Shown: positions 24,890-32,727 of the stretch, piece after piece | Position numbering within the stretch: the stretch's first letter is position 1 | Layout: every line of letters starts with the position of its first letter | DNA from: DAOULY01 sp034414595 | GTDB lineage: Bacteria > Chloroflexota > Dehalococcoidia > SZUA-161 > JAUWZY01 | DNA length: 64,000 bases | Assembly (NCBI GenBank): GCA_034414595.1 | Contig: DAOULY010000021.1 | Span: 372,001 to 436,000, forward strand | Direction: 5' to 3' | Notes under the pieces: model-generated | Told to the model about the DNA's origin: nothing | The model's database searches: none | Seen by the model: only the letters and a program-made list of their open reading frames with translations | Made by a program: the position numbers and the translations under genes

Positions 24890-25150
24890 ATGGCCGATAA
24901 AGTGAAAGTGACCATCGTCTCCATCGGTGGGGAGTGTCCTGCTGGGCACAAGGTTGGCGATTCATGGCTTATCGGAAACACGACGCCGGGTGGCATGTGC
25001 TCAGGAGCATATGACACCATAGCTCCTTATATCAGGACCTTAAGGTGTGGTGGGGAGTTTTCCTGGGCTGATAGTAAGGACGTGGTTCGTTTGGCCTGTC
25101 CTGACCCAGATATCCCGGTTGTGCTGGAATTGCGCAGGATTCGTGAGTGA
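24890..25150 (+). CDS. TIGR04076-like small protein, 86 aa, intact copy
   Basis: This 86-residue protein has GECPAGHKVGDSWLIG, PGGMCSGAYDTIAPYIRTL and RLACPDPDIPVVLELRRI. I recall this pattern as the TIGR04076 family, whose function is unknown; the conserved Cys residues suggest a metal or redox role. AGGAGGG precedes the ATG. A same-length inactivated copy is at 21509-21769, and both are followed three bases later by a tRNA-Gln or its relic. Confidence 0.8.
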   Translation: MADKVKVTIVSIGGECPAGHKVGDSWLIGNTTPGGMCSGAYDTIAPYIRTLRCGGEFSWADSKDVVRLACPDPDIPVVLELRRIRE

Positions 25151-25153
25151 AGA

Positions 25154-25224
25154 CGCCTGGTGATGTAGCGGCACCACGGCGGACTTCGGATCCGCTAGGC
25201 TTGGTTCGAATCCAGGCTCGGCAG
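25154..25224 (+). pseudogene. Degraded tRNA-Gln copy (anticodon now TCG)
   Basis: It is the same length (71 nt) as the tRNA-Gln at 21773 and nearly identical in the T-arm and 3' half. The 5' acceptor strand CGCCTGG no longer pairs properly with CTCGGCA (mismatches at pairs 1 and 5) and the D-arm is altered. The anticodon loop is CTTCGGA, so TTG has become TCG by one T-to-C change at the middle position. Confidence 0.75.
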
Positions 25225-25275
25225 CTTTTTAAACCTTAGTGAGATCTGGGTCCAAGGGCCAAAAGGGCGCAAAAT

Positions 25276-25350
25276 CCCCTGACAGTGAATTGGCGGAGCG
25301 GGCGGCTGCTAACCGCTTGGTCGCAGGTTCGAGTTCTGCTGCTGGAGCCA
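25276..25350 (+). pseudogene. Degraded tRNA-Asn copy (anticodon now GCT)
   Basis: It is the same length as tRNA-Asn at 21912, including CCA. The anticodon stem and variable region are conserved, but the 5' acceptor and D-arm are scrambled relative to the intact gene, so the acceptor cannot form. The anticodon GTT has become GCT through a middle-position T-to-C change, like the neighbouring Gln relic. Confidence 0.75.
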
Positions 25351-25637
25351 TTCTGTATAGAAGCAACAACTTTTTTTACAACATTTAGCTTAGTTTAATG
25401 AACAAATTGTTATCTATATTGATACATTAATCGCACCACCTAAAGGTACCTGAACCACCCAGAAACCTCCGTTTAGATCTTTCCTCTCTCTGCTAGTGAG
25501 AAAGCACCTGACATATCTGCTGGATTTTCGTTTTAAAATATGAGGAAAATCTTCGAAATGCTGCCGAACCTGATATACTTTAACCAACCTCATCTGCTAT
25601 TCGTAGGTATACAAACCAAGCAGCAGAAAGAGGAGTT

Positions 25638-26162
25638 GTGGATCGCAAAGACAAAGAAGCTACTTTGGCCTCTCTATACGATGAATACTACGATAAAATC
25701 GCTCGCTATATCTGCACACGTATTGGCAATCAAGCAGAGGCGGAAGATCTCGCGGGAGATGTATTTCTTAAAGCTCTCAAATCCTTAGGCTCTTATAAGG
25801 AGCGGGGTGTGCCGATGCAGGCTTGGCTTTTCAAGATTGCTCATAATGTGCTTGTGGATTATCTGCGAAAAGTTAGTAAGCAGAGGACCGTACCTATCGA
25901 TGCAATGCAGATTCCAGACAACGTAAATCTGGAGGAGAGTGTAGAGAGGCGATTGCAATCGGAGAGACTATCACAAGCGCTGAAGCAGCTGACACCAGCC
26001 CAACGTGAGGTAATAGGTTTGCGCTTCTTTGCTGGGTTAACATCGACTGAAGTGGGGAAAATTCTCGGTAAAAGCAGCGGTGCAGTGAGGGAGATGCAGA
26101 GCGCTGCACTGAAAACGCTGCGTAATGTTTTGGCCTATAAAGAGACTGATTTTGGGTTATAA
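25638..26162 (+). CDS. ECF-type RNA polymerase sigma factor
   Basis: The 174-residue protein has only sigma regions 2 and 4. Region 2 is LYDEYYDKIARYICTRIG with EAEDLAGDVFLKAL and WLFKIAHNVLVDYLRK. Region 4 is LTPAQREVIGLRFFAGLTS then EVGKILGKSSGAVREMQSAA. This is a group IV (ECF) factor that recruits polymerase to a stress or envelope regulon. The start is GTG behind GAGGAGTT. The next gene encodes a membrane protein with an N-terminal anti-sigma-like region only 4 bp away. Confidence 0.93.
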   Translation: MDRKDKEATLASLYDEYYDKIARYICTRIGNQAEAEDLAGDVFLKALKSLGSYKERGVPMQAWLFKIAHNVLVDYLRKVSKQRTVPIDAMQIPDNVNLEESVERRLQSERLSQALKQLTPAQREVIGLRFFAGLTSTEVGKILGKSSGAVREMQSAALKTLRNVLAYKETDFGL

Positions 26163-26166
26163 AGAC

Positions 26167-27060
26167 ATGGCAGACGGATTTGAAAGCATACTGGATGCAT
26201 GCATAGACCGCATCAACCGCGGCGAAAGGATTGAGGACTGCCTTGCCGACTACCCAGACTACGCACAGGAGCTTGAGCCACTGCTTAAGTCGATGCTTTT
26301 AACCAAGAATGCCTATTCATTTGTGCCTCGAGCTTCTGCCAAGCAAAGGGCACGGCAGCAATTCGAAACCGCGCTCAGAGGATCAGATCAAAGGCGAGAG
26401 AAAAGCAGGCCACCGTTCCCGTGGATTTTGGGAAGGGCTAAGGCGTGGGCCGTGGCGGCCGCGGTGATTGTGGTAGCGTTGGCCAGCTATTTCGGGGTAA
26501 CGCAGCTCACGTCCCCTGGGGTAATCGTGTCCCAGCCTGACCCCGAAGGAAATTTCGCTTTCTTCATTAGCGATGCGCCAAACGCCATCGGCGATTTCAA
26601 GAGCCTCAATCTGACTATTTCGAAGATTGGACTCCATCAACAAGACGGAAAGTGGGTTGAGTTTGTCCCCGAAACGAGCCAACTTGACCTTACCCTGCTT
26701 CAGGGAAACCTCGCTCGACAGGTCTGGAGAGGCAATGTGCCCCAAGGTCAGTACTCTGCCGCTGTTCTCCATATTGCCAGCACGAGCGGCGTGCTGAAGG
26801 ACACCGATGAAACGGTGAATATTGAACTACCCAGTAACAAACTGCACCTAAATATGTCTTTTGAGGTCTCTGCTGACTTGGTGACTGAGTTCGTCTACGA
26901 TGTCACAGTGATCGCCACCGGTAGTGGTAAATACATCCTACAACCCGTAATAGGTGAGAGCGGAACGGACAAACAGATCCAAAAGGTGGACAGCCAAGGC
27001 CAGGGACAGGGAGATGGACAAGGCCAAGGGCAAGGGCAAGGGCAAGGCCAGGGTAACTGA
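26167..27060 (+). CDS. Anti-sigma-like membrane protein carrying an extracytoplasmic DUF4382 domain
   Basis: I choose the ATG 4 bp after the sigma stop (MADGFESILDACIDRIN); an ATG 42 bp earlier lies inside the sigma gene. An N-terminal cytoplasmic helical segment (about 1-75, RGERIEDCLADYPDYAQELE) resembles DUF5667 anti-sigma regions. A single membrane helix follows (WAVAAAVIVVALASYFGV). Outside is a DUF4382-like beta domain (FFISDAPNAIGDFKSLNLTI to KYILQPVIG) and a Gly-Gln tail of QG repeats. It probably holds the sigma factor until a signal reaches the outer domain. Confidence 0.8.
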   Translation: MADGFESILDACIDRINRGERIEDCLADYPDYAQELEPLLKSMLLTKNAYSFVPRASAKQRARQQFETALRGSDQRREKSRPPFPWILGRAKAWAVAAAVIVVALASYFGVTQLTSPGVIVSQPDPEGNFAFFISDAPNAIGDFKSLNLTISKIGLHQQDGKWVEFVPETSQLDLTLLQGNLARQVWRGNVPQGQYSAAVLHIASTSGVLKDTDETVNIELPSNKLHLNMSFEVSADLVTEFVYDVTVIATGSGKYILQPVIGESGTDKQIQKVDSQGQGQGDGQGQGQGQGQGQGN

Positions 27061-27117
27061 CGGGTGAAAAAGTGATGACGGCTTGTTCGCTTTCAGCAAA
27101 CAGAAGTTAAATTAGTG

Positions 27118-27147
27118 CTGACACTTCTCCTTAGTTTTCGTTATACA
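27118..27147 (+). promoter_or_regulatory. Possible promoter for the second DUF4382 gene
   Basis: CTGACA at 27118-27123 and TATACA at 27142-27147 are spaced by 18 bp, about 55 bp before the ATG at 27204. Whether it is used by the vegetative or the neighbouring ECF sigma is not decidable by eye. Confidence 0.35.
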
Positions 27148-27203
27148 TAGTGAAGGCTGAAAATTATGAAGGCAATCCTGACGATAAAGAGAAGAGGGAG
27201 ATA

Positions 27204-28151
27204 ATGACAAAGTACATCCTAGCGTTGGTACTGGCAATGGTAGCAGTGGTGGCCGTAGTGTGCACCGTATGGATTACGTCAAACGGGTCTGGCAGTGGTT
27301 CAGCGGCCGAGGGCATGGGAACACTGGTGCTAAAATTAACCGACGCTCCAGCAGACGACGAGAATATAGCGGGCGTGTATATTGCTATCGATAAGATCGA
27401 AGTAAAAAAATCTACCAGTGACAACGCAAACTGGACAACAGTCAAGGAATTTGACGATCCACTGGAATATAACCTGCTCGAGCTTACTGGCGGAAACTTT
27501 GCTCTACTGGGCGAGTTCCAACTGACTGCTGGCCAGTACAATCAAATCCGCTTCATACTCGACATCCAAGAACAGGGCCCACAACCTCCCACCAATCCAG
27601 GATGCTATGTAAAATTTACTGATGGCTCTACAGAACCGCTCTTTGTACCAAGCGGTGGTGAAAGTGGGTACAAGGCAGTTGGAGCATTCGAAGTGGCGGT
27701 TAACGGCGAAGTTGAAGTCACTGTCGATTTCGATGTACGCAAGGCTCTACACGTAACTGGCCAGGGGAACAATCAGAGGTATATCTTGCAACCTACACTC
27801 CGCCTAGTGGTGGATAGCCAATCAGGTAACATTAGTGGCACGCTCACAGTGGACACTACCTGTACTGACATAATCGTCTTTGCCTATGAATATGGTGATT
27901 GGGATACTTCTGAAGCTGATGCTCCCGCTCAGGGAGAGTCCCGGTTCCCCCACGCCGTTACCAGTGCCAAGATGGGCGATGACGGCAGCTATGTCCTAGC
28001 CTATCTTGCATACGGAACGTACGATCTGGTGGTTGTCGGCTATGATGGTGAAACTTTCGGTGATGTACTGGGTACCGTGTCCGGCGTAGTACTCGACAGC
28101 AACCACACTCCTCTTGACATAGATGCCGACAATCTGGAAGCTGTTCCATAG
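27204..28151 (+). CDS. Exported DUF4382 protein with C-terminal carboxypeptidase-regulatory-like domain
   Basis: The start is the ATG of MTKYILALVLAMVAVVAVV, with GAGGGAG upstream. The 315-residue product has an N-terminal signal anchor, a Ser/Gly linker, then a DUF4382-like domain (LVLKLTDAPADDENIAGVYI, QYNQIRFILDI, KYVL-type ILQPTLRLVVD). A last beta domain follows (SGTLTVDTTCTDIIVFAYEY to TVSGVVLDSNHTPLDI). It is homologous to the outer part of the anti-sigma-like protein before it and may be the regulon's surface product. Function unknown. A strong terminator follows. Confidence 0.82.
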   Translation: MTKYILALVLAMVAVVAVVCTVWITSNGSGSGSAAEGMGTLVLKLTDAPADDENIAGVYIAIDKIEVKKSTSDNANWTTVKEFDDPLEYNLLELTGGNFALLGEFQLTAGQYNQIRFILDIQEQGPQPPTNPGCYVKFTDGSTEPLFVPSGGESGYKAVGAFEVAVNGEVEVTVDFDVRKALHVTGQGNNQRYILQPTLRLVVDSQSGNISGTLTVDTTCTDIIVFAYEYGDWDTSEADAPAQGESRFPHAVTSAKMGDDGSYVLAYLAYGTYDLVVVGYDGETFGDVLGTVSGVVLDSNHTPLDIDADNLEAVP

Positions 28152-28176
28152 ATTTGGCGAAGTAACGCGTGACACG

Positions 28177-28210
28177 AAGGAGGCTGAATTTCTCAGCCTC
28201 CTTTTATCTT
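28177..28210 (+). terminator. Intrinsic terminator after the sigma/DUF4382 operon
   Basis: An 11-bp stem AAGGAGGCTGA/TCAGCCTCCTT encloses ATTTC and is followed by TTTATCTT. It lies 25 bp after the DUF4382 stop. Confidence 0.9.
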
Positions 28211-28249
28211 AAATGGTGAGCGAGTTTGATTCTTGAGCTTGTCTTTTTG

Positions 28250-28295
28250 TGGTACCCCTGGGGCGACTCGAACGCCCGACACGCGGTTTAGGAAT
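28250..28295 (-). repeat. 3' half of a tRNA-Arg (CCT): attachment-site scar
   Basis: Read on the minus strand, the segment runs from the anticodon loop TTCCTAA (anticodon CCT) through T-arm GGGCG-TTCGAGT-CGCCC to CAGGGGT, A and CCA. The sequence before the anticodon loop does not form the 5' stem and no matching 5' acceptor (ACCCCTG) follows, so the gene is cut at the anticodon loop. That is the usual core of tyrosine-integrase att sites in tRNA genes. The intact gene is not in this window. Confidence 0.7.
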
Positions 28296-28754
28296 CTGAC
28301 GGATGGTGTCCCAAAGGGTATTTTTACGTTCAAATTAGAACTTTTGTGTAAATAATGGGAAAGTCGTTTTGTGCGTATAATACCATTTGGTGCCACCCTG
28401 TTTTGTTCCGTCCGTTAGCTAAATGTTAGCGAAAAGTGCTGTGGCACAGATACGAAATCTTACGAAAGTTTTACTTGTGCAAACGACCCGGGGTAACACT
28501 TCAAATATAGCATTTGACAAAATGCCTTTTGTCAAGCGCAAGTGGCAGCTGAGGGTGATCTACATCCTAGAGATAATCTAATCCGGCGTAACAAAAGAAG
28601 CTTTGTTACCTCAATTGAACAATCTGGCTTATTGTTAATCGAGGGATTTCGAGTCCCCTTGGGCCCACCAGCGGCGGCAATAAGGTGAAACGGACTTTCG
28701 AGAAGACCCGTGCTCTCGTCTATTGAGTTGCCCTCTTACGGGTAGACTGGCGGA
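28296..28754. other. Gene-free, AT-rich stretch with a chain of inverted repeats
   Basis: Four inverted repeats follow each other: GCTAA/TTAGC (about 28419-28431), GTGC/GCAC near 28437, TTGACAAAA/TTTTGTCAA (28514-28535) and GTAACAAA/TTTGTTAC (28588-28609). A tRNA-like 3' end on the plus strand (28637-28670) closes the stretch. It lies between the tRNA-Arg scar and the 3' end of the SIR2 gene. I see no ORF in it. Confidence 0.5.
28637..28670 (+). repeat. tRNA 3'-end-like sequence ending in CCA
   Basis: The sequence ending TTGGGCCCACCA with an upstream T-loop-like TTTCGAGTCCCC resembles the last 34 nt of a tRNA, close to bacterial tRNA-Lys 3' ends as I remember them. The T-stem is imperfect and no matching acceptor or D-arm lies upstream, so it is a fragment. 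Confidence 0.45.
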
Positions 28755-31700
28755 CTATCCTAAGTTGTATCGGTCAAACAGTTCTCTCAGAAACTCGTGG
28801 CCACGCTGCAAATACATATTGCAAATCGAGTTTCCAAGGTTCCGCTCACCAGCCAAGTAGATCTTTTCGACTGCTGAGATTATGTGCTGAGTGTCATATT
28901 CGGGGTATATGTCGTTATTCAGCATCTCAAGAAACACCAGCCCAGCGTTGCGTGGTGAAGCATCCGCCAACTGATCTAAGCTCTCAACGAGCGTAGGAGT
29001 GTCGTGACCTCGATCCGCGTACCTTGCAGTCAGCTGCAACCAGTTAAGAGATTCCTGGTCAATCGAATTGAGGTACACGGACATCTTTGCCAAGTGAGAT
29101 AGCATCACTTTTTCATCGGTAGTCAACTGCTGTTGTTGCGCGTAGTGTTCAGTGATTAGCTTCCAGAGAGCCAAAGCCTTTGATGTCTCTGAGGGCTGAG
29201 ATTCCTTTCGCCGAATCCAGAAGAACATGATGATGTCGTTGATGGCCTCAAGGTCCCATCGGTTGATCAGTCTGCGAATCATGCTTGTTGAGTCATCTAG
29301 ACTTTCCGCATCCCTCAGGTAGGCGAAGCAGATGTGGTGTACAAGGCGTTCGCGCAGCCTGTCAGGTTTGAGGTCTACAGTCAGGCCTTTCTCATAGTGG
29401 TTTCGACTCCGGAGAATGTCGTAGAACTCGTTGTAGACTGTGTCATGAGCAAGATACCCGGTGAATGCAGCGAGCCAGTGCTTTTCGTTGTCCTTCGGGA
29501 AAATCAAGTCGATGTTCTGCTCGAACCACTCTTTGTCAAGCCTATATAGATAAATCAGATACTCCCCAAGCGAGACCGAAAACTCAAGGCTGTCATCGTA
29601 CTGTCGGTCAAGACGCCTAGTGAACTCTTCTCTGATCGCAGACGGCCACCGTGGCCCGTCAGCTTGGTCCTTCTTTAGACGAGCAACACGCAACGAATAG
29701 TTTATCGTGGCACGAACTACTTTACCTTTCGGCGAGTTGAGAGTTGCGAAAACCAGATCGCTTTCTCCTTGTACCGACGATGGCGTCTGGACAAGCATGG
29801 CAAGCAGGATCGCTTCTGTCTCAGGAAGAAGCATAGGGTCGAAGCTACGGGCGTCAGTCTGCGTGCCAACTATGATCAGCTCGGCCATGTCCTTGACCAG
29901 TTGAGCATTTGACATAGTCCAAAAACTATCGGTGTTTACCAGTTTCTTGCAGAAGTCCAGCAAAGGCTTCCAGTCAAAAGTCTTGCCTGATTTCCACGCC
30001 TCGACAAATCCTCGTATCAAAGCATCCTGGTGATCCGTAGATACGGCTTGGAACGCAGAAATGCCGACGCTGAACTTCTCGGGCGCCGCTTCGACAGCTC
30101 CCTGCAGGGCAGCTTCGGTCTCCCGCATTTCCCACAGGTGCTGCTCTTGCGGTTGGGTCGTAAGGAACTGCACAATCTCAGCGATGCTTAACTCCAGCAA
30201 CCAACTGGATATAGACTCTGCCTCGGAAATAACTGGCATTGGTCCTGACCAGATTACGTCAGCCTCGTCAGCTACCTCTTCTCCTGCAACTTTTGCATAT
30301 TTCTCGTAGAGTTCGTCAGCGAGGCGGTAACCTTTGCCTCGAATAGCGGAGAGTTGACGCAACTTCAGCCTTGCCAAGTACCTCCCAGTCTGTTCCGAAT
30401 CATCTTTGATCTCGTCGGGTATCCAATAGGAAGCACTATCGATCCACTCGACCCAATCCTTCTTTCGCTCGTCGGTGAAATTTACGAAGTTTTGCTTGAT
30501 TACTGCTCTGAGATCCGACGCGATGAACGGATCGGTAAGCAAGTTAGGAGACGCAAAAGCCCAGAATTCATTTTCCACAGCCCCCCACTGTTCCGCAATC
30601 GCATAGAGTGCCAGCCTTCTGAAAATGTCGTTGCTTTGTCGCAGAAGGCCCCTTACAATGGCCTGACCTTCCTCTGGTGACTGTGCCACACTTGCCACTG
30701 TAGTGTCTCTGGCAGCAGCGACAAGAATCTCTCCATACCTGTGGGGAAACTCTGGCCGCCCAAGAGACTCAAGCGAGGGGATCGAAATGATGTGGAAAGC
30801 CGTGGCGTCCCGCTCGACAATCTCCTGCATCACCCGAATAGTGGATTGGGCCGCTTCGATAGCAATCAGTTCTGTAATCGCAGGCAGATACTTCTTGAGC
30901 GTATCGCTCAGCCAGTATTCTTCCACCAAAGGTACAGGGTCTTCACTTCCAACCCTGGTCTCCCATTGGTAGGAGAGCATAGTAGCATAGAGTCTCGCAG
31001 TCAGCTCCTTGTTTCTGGATCTGAGCAGATGTGGCAAGAGGCTTATGCCCACTTCCGAATCGACAGAAGTACCCCACTGCGACTGGAGAAAGAGAAGCAC
31101 CCTGTCAATATCCTCGGGTTCCAGAAACCTATCTGGGACTGTGGCGTAGATCTTTGTGATGGCCCAGTCGGTGCGGTAATTCTCGATCCTCTTCCCATCA
31201 CTGTCTCTGTAGTCCACGATCTCGCGCACAATCTGGATTGCAGACGTGAAGGCGTCGCTGTCATCAGACGGGATGACTGTTGTAGCCCTCTCCAAATACC
31301 GCAGCGCGCTCCAGTATGGAATTGTGAACATTCCTGGGCTGTCACGCACCTCTACAGGTGCCGGATTCTTGCTGGGATCGAAGTACCCCGCATCTTTCAG
31401 TGGTACAAGCCATTTTGGGTCTGAGGCGTGTTTAAAGAAATGGTCTGCAACCGGAGGGTCATTTCTAATTAGCTGCAAGACCTGTTCGGCAGTGGCCGGG
31501 TCGTAGTCAGCAGCTACCCGTTCAATGAATTCGTAAGTGCTGGCTAAAGACCGACTTGTCAGATTAATCTCTGTCTGCCAAGCCTTTATGACGTGATACA
31601 GTTGCTCGTAGCCATTATCGGTGATGTCATATGCGATGCCCTGAATGCCGAGTTTCTTGAAATAGGCCTGCTGAAACTCTAATAGATTCTCCTCGCCCTT

Positions 31701-32408
31701 GTACATAGGCAGGAGATAGAAGTGACGAACTGCACCATCGTCCTTCTCATTGCCAATTATCAGATATTCAAGTAGCTGGAGTTCAGCCAGCCCATATCCC
31801 ACGAAGAGAATCGTATATTTTGTGAACAGTTCTTGTAGAAAGGCACGTACTTGCTTCTTGCGATAATGCCTGATGTATTCATCGACACTGAAGACCAGCG
31901 ATGATGTATCGTGGATCGTACCGTGTAAGTGGTACAGCTTAGTTCTGTCGAAGGATTTGCGGGGGAAATCCTTCGCCTTGTAGATAATTGCCTGCTGGTT
32001 AAAGAGCTTGTCGAAAATATCGTCCACGTTTGTGGTGACGAAAATGGCGCGTAGCCTATAGAGTTCTGCATAAATCGGGAACTGCTTAGCTCGCTCTGGC
32101 TCAGGTTGTAGTGCGTCGTTTAGGTGCGAGTAGAAAAGAGCAGGCTCCTTGTTTCTTTCCGCGATGATGTGGTAACAGATGGATATTGTTTTCCGATGGT
32201 CAGGCTCAGTCGAGAGTTTTTCTTTCTCTTTGTAGTTAATGTATTTCTTCTCGAAGCAGGCACTAACGAGATCTTTGGCAAGGTCCTCCCAACCGATACA
32301 GCCGACGAGACGCGACGCCCCAGCTCCAACAAAAACCACTAGCTGGTCTCTGTCCAGAGCGTCCTTGATGCCAGGGGGAAGAATTGGAACAGGTTCAATC
32401 GTAGCCAT
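28755..32408 (-). CDS. Large SIR2-domain protein, probable antiphage NADase effector/sensor
   Basis: The 1217-residue protein starts with a SIR2-like domain (about 10-290): GAGAS at 28-32, TTNVDDIF with Asn127 and Asp129, and YHLHGTI with His162, the set needed for NAD+ cleavage in defence sirtuins. FVGYGLAELQLLEYL completes the fold. The remaining 900 residues are largely helical and unassigned, with a block around 330-375 (WLVPLKDAGYF then IPYWSALRYLERA) that resembles repeats I recall from other large defence proteins. The probable mode is infection-triggered NAD+ depletion. AbiV- and nuclease-like genes follow upstream on the same strand. Composition is more AT-rich than its neighbours. 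Confidence 0.85.
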   Translation of the reverse strand: MATIEPVPILPPGIKDALDRDQLVVFVGAGASRLVGCIGWEDLAKDLVSACFEKKYINYKEKEKLSTEPDHRKTISICYHIIAERNKEPALFYSHLNDALQPEPERAKQFPIYAELYRLRAIFVTTNVDDIFDKLFNQQAIIYKAKDFPRKSFDRTKLYHLHGTIHDTSSLVFSVDEYIRHYRKKQVRAFLQELFTKYTILFVGYGLAELQLLEYLIIGNEKDDGAVRHFYLLPMYKGEENLLEFQQAYFKKLGIQGIAYDITDNGYEQLYHVIKAWQTEINLTSRSLASTYEFIERVAADYDPATAEQVLQLIRNDPPVADHFFKHASDPKWLVPLKDAGYFDPSKNPAPVEVRDSPGMFTIPYWSALRYLERATTVIPSDDSDAFTSAIQIVREIVDYRDSDGKRIENYRTDWAITKIYATVPDRFLEPEDIDRVLLFLQSQWGTSVDSEVGISLLPHLLRSRNKELTARLYATMLSYQWETRVGSEDPVPLVEEYWLSDTLKKYLPAITELIAIEAAQSTIRVMQEIVERDATAFHIISIPSLESLGRPEFPHRYGEILVAAARDTTVASVAQSPEEGQAIVRGLLRQSNDIFRRLALYAIAEQWGAVENEFWAFASPNLLTDPFIASDLRAVIKQNFVNFTDERKKDWVEWIDSASYWIPDEIKDDSEQTGRYLARLKLRQLSAIRGKGYRLADELYEKYAKVAGEEVADEADVIWSGPMPVISEAESISSWLLELSIAEIVQFLTTQPQEQHLWEMRETEAALQGAVEAAPEKFSVGISAFQAVSTDHQDALIRGFVEAWKSGKTFDWKPLLDFCKKLVNTDSFWTMSNAQLVKDMAELIIVGTQTDARSFDPMLLPETEAILLAMLVQTPSSVQGESDLVFATLNSPKGKVVRATINYSLRVARLKKDQADGPRWPSAIREEFTRRLDRQYDDSLEFSVSLGEYLIYLYRLDKEWFEQNIDLIFPKDNEKHWLAAFTGYLAHDTVYNEFYDILRSRNHYEKGLTVDLKPDRLRERLVHHICFAYLRDAESLDDSTSMIRRLINRWDLEAINDIIMFFWIRRKESQPSETSKALALWKLITEHYAQQQQLTTDEKVMLSHLAKMSVYLNSIDQESLNWLQLTARYADRGHDTPTLVESLDQLADASPRNAGLVFLEMLNNDIYPEYDTQHIISAVEKIYLAGERNLGNSICNMYLQRGHEFLRELFDRYNLG

Positions 32409-32727
32409 GCACCGCCCTAATGAGGCCTACCCTCATTTTACAGCGTAAACCGAACTTTTTCATTGACGGTGTCTACTTCATCATACTGCCGGATCTAATA
32501 TTAGTCGGTCACTTCCTCTCAAATATCATACCATACACCCTGTGTCGACTATACAGAATGACGATTCGTGCAATAGGGGAATCATTGTCCTCCTATAAGG
32601 GGCGAATCCATCATAGCTGAACAAAACTGACGTTTGTTCAACCTACTCTTCTCTCCCTATCGGCGACGGTCTGGAACTCGCAAGTCTGATGATACCTGAG
32701 TCAGTTCAAATAAACGCTATATGAAGC
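32409..32727. other. Intergenic stretch between the SIR2 and AbiV-like genes
   Basis: No ORF is supported. An inverted repeat TGAACAAA/TTTGTTCA (32618-32640, seven-base loop) lies just downstream of the AbiV-like gene and may end its transcript, although no T-run follows. AT-rich sequence before the SIR2 start probably holds its own promoter. Confidence 0.4.

Noticed and set aside
25154..25350. Functional tRNA-Arg (TCG) and tRNA-Ser (GCT) genes
   Set aside because: Acceptor stems and D-arms do not pair. A tRNA-Ser would need a long variable arm, which is absent.
28296..28754. CRISPR array or retron in the structured stretch
   Set aside because: The inverted repeats differ from each other and are not regularly spaced direct repeats; no cas or reverse transcriptase gene is present.
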